Below, one piece after another: positions 4,331-5,128 of a stretch of DNA of 5,128 bases. The DNA is taken from NCBI GenBank assembly GCA_052386635.1, contig JBQTJY010000149.1:1-5128 (forward strand), read 5' to 3'. Both the position numbers and the translations under genes were made by a program. The DNA is from VHBM01 sp052386635. GTDB taxonomy: Archaea; Thermoproteota; Nitrososphaeria; Nitrososphaerales; Nitrosopumilaceae. The notes beneath the pieces were generated by a model. That model was given only the letters and a program-made list of their open reading frames with translations, did not search any database and had not been told where the DNA came from. How positions within the stretch are numbered: position 1 is the stretch's first letter; every line of letters begins with the position of its first letter.

Positions 4331-4972
4331 CTATTCCTCAAACTTGTCAAATTTTATTTTAGTTAGAGGTACCTTGCTTACAGGTACGAACAGCAAAAGC
4401 AATCCTGCAATTTTGACTACAATTGATGCTGGGTACAAAATAGTTTCTGGAAATACAAACGAATACCACGCAAGAAACTCGCCTAGTGCAAGCAAGGCAA
4501 GCCCAAATGCTACAAAGAGCGCACCTTTCTTCCTTCCCTCAATGTATGAAACTATTGTCTCAATTGCGCCATATACTAACAAAATAAATGAAATTGATCT
4601 TATGATGTGCTCAATTGAGATAAAAGAAACTAGGAACAACGGAACATAGCCAACGGATCTAAAGTAGCGCGATTTTGGGAAAAATGATTTTATTGTATGT
4701 GAAAATGCAATAAAGAAATATCCAACTGTCTGAATTGCAATGCCTAGAGTTTGTACCCATCTTTGTATTTGGCCAGTCTTTAGTATGAAATCATCTACCA
4801 TGTAACCTGTCCATATTACAAAAAATCCAACGCTAATTGAAAAAAATGCAATTTCCAGTCTAAATAATGTGGGGCTGCCAGTGTTTTTGAACCCAATGTA
4901 TGACATTATTCCAATTACCAGTCCTACTGCAAATCCTATCAAGTTGAGGATGTTCTCTAAAAGAAATACCAA
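4331..4972 (-). CDS. Seven-helix integral membrane protein of unknown function
   Basis: A 213-residue hydrophobic protein with about seven membrane spans, roughly residues 7-27, 37-58, 73-93, 107-123, 126-145, 150-173 and 179-198. Positive loops KSFFPKSRYFRS (95-106) and EGRKKG (145-150) and the Lys-containing C terminus fall on one side. By the positive-inside rule the N terminus is outside and the C terminus in the cytoplasm, as in rhodopsin-type seven-helix proteins; this is topology only, as I see no lysine in the last helix at the expected retinal position beyond K187 and no family motif. Charged or polar residues within spans include E40, E121, H122, E138 and E165. No signal peptide is needed. 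The start is TTG at 4972, the first codon after an in-frame TAG. The TTG lies about 25 bases from an AT-rich inverted repeat that probably contains the promoter. I do not recognise the family and assign no function. Confidence 0.75.
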   Translation of the reverse strand: MVFLLENILNLIGFAVGLVIGIMSYIGFKNTGSPTLFRLEIAFFSISVGFFVIWTGYMVDDFILKTGQIQRWVQTLGIAIQTVGYFFIAFSHTIKSFFPKSRYFRSVGYVPLFLVSFISIEHIIRSISFILLVYGAIETIVSYIEGRKKGALFVAFGLALLALGEFLAWYSFVFPETILYPASIVVKIAGLLLLFVPVSKVPLTKIKFDKFEE

Positions 4973-4982
4973 CTATGCGCAC

Positions 4983-5007
4983 TAAGATTTAAAATTATTA
5001 AATCTTA
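4983..5007. repeat. Perfect 10-base inverted repeat over the promoter of the membrane-protein gene
   Basis: The left arm TAAGATTTAA (4983-4992) and the right arm TTAAATCTTA (4998-5007) are exact reverse complements separated by AATTA. It fills most of the 39-base gap between the upstream stop (5012) and the TTG start (4972), both on the minus strand. Its centre is about 23 bases from the TTG, where the TATA box must lie, so a dimeric regulator bound here would block transcription. It could instead form a hairpin ending the upstream transcript, but it is very AT-rich and lacks a following T run on the minus strand. Confidence 0.6.
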
Positions 5008-5011
5008 TAGG

Positions 5012-5128
5012 TTAATCCCATTCATCTAACGTGCCTGCAGTTTGGCCTTCTGTAGTGCCAGCATAATCTCCAAGTATGTCTGAATATTTTGGATCATGTT
5101 GGGAAATAAATTTCACATATTCTCCATA
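5012..5128 (-). CDS. C-terminal fragment of an unrecognised protein, cut by the window edge
   Basis: The last 38 codons of a minus-strand gene followed by TAA at 5012. The visible residues begin YGEYVKFISQHDPKYSDILG and end GTLDEWD. The stretch has no stop, a plausible aromatic and acidic composition, and ends 39 bases before the start of the membrane-protein gene, in the same direction. The Gly/Thr-rich acidic tail suggests a soluble protein. I recognise no family; only the C terminus is available and no function is proposed. Confidence 0.6.
   Translation of the reverse strand, partial: YGEYVKFISQHDPKYSDILGDYAGTTEGQTAGTLDEWD

Noticed and set aside
4288..4362. A 24-codon plus-strand frame beginning MKFVFFVPRF
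   Set aside because: It runs into the 3' end of the membrane-protein gene on the other strand, has no TATA box at the right distance and no distinctive composition.
4344..4649. A 101-codon plus-strand frame opposite the membrane protein
   Set aside because: It is polar and low in motif content, while the minus-strand frame gives a coherent seven-helix protein.
1..5128. CRISPR array, insertion sequence, integrase or phage genes
   Set aside because: No regularly spaced repeats, transposase motifs, terminal repeats or phage proteins are visible; all genes look like core chromosomal archaeal genes of uniform composition.

Overview
The window looks like a piece of a Thaumarchaeota (Nitrososphaerota) genome, most likely a Nitrosopumilaceae-type ammonia oxidiser. 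The evidence is archaeal: a tailless archaeal histone, ribosomal protein eS17 (absent from bacteria), a KEOPS Cgi121 domain, a Tan1-type THUMP protein and a small HTH_45-like winged-helix protein. The DNA is AT-rich (about one third G+C by eye). Half of the ten genes whose 5' end is visible start with GTG or TTG. Several starts lie about 25 bases downstream of a TATA-like box, as expected for leaderless archaeal transcripts. The genus assignment is inference.

Layout, left to right. Positions 1-15 resemble the 5' end of a minus-strand class II (Ser-type) tRNA that runs off the window. The histone gene follows (minus, 56-277), divergent from a TatD-family metallohydrolase (plus, 380-1135). Next come eS17 (plus, 1167-1424, leaderless GTG) and a two-domain protein (plus, 1474-2241) joining a MoaD/ThiS-type ubiquitin-like domain to Cgi121. 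That gene overlaps tail-to-tail by 12 bases with a minus-strand operon: YrdC/Sua5 threonylcarbamoyl-AMP synthase (2748-3347), coupled through a TTGA overlap to the Tan1/THUMP gene (2230-2751). A compact divergent promoter separates sua5 from a YjbQ-family gene (plus, 3398-3817). A 22-residue, extremely acidic leaderless ORF (plus, 3856-3924) abuts a winged-helix regulator (minus, 3921-4208) at a shared TTAA. A seven-helix membrane protein (minus, 4331-4972) and the C-terminal 38 codons of an unrecognised gene (minus, 5012-5128) end the window.

Functional reading: the centre is a tRNA-modification and translation cluster. YrdC/Sua5 makes threonylcarbamoyl-AMP, KEOPS (of which Cgi121 is the tRNA-binding subunit) transfers the threonylcarbamoyl group to A37 to form t6A, Tan1-type THUMP proteins assist tRNA acetylation, and eS17 is ribosomal. 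The points most worth a second look are the MoaD-Cgi121 fusion, with its internal Gly-Gly exactly at the domain junction, and the tiny acidic ORF with its own well-placed promoter. The 10-base perfect inverted repeat over the promoter of the membrane-protein gene is the third. No CRISPR array, insertion sequence or phage gene is visible.
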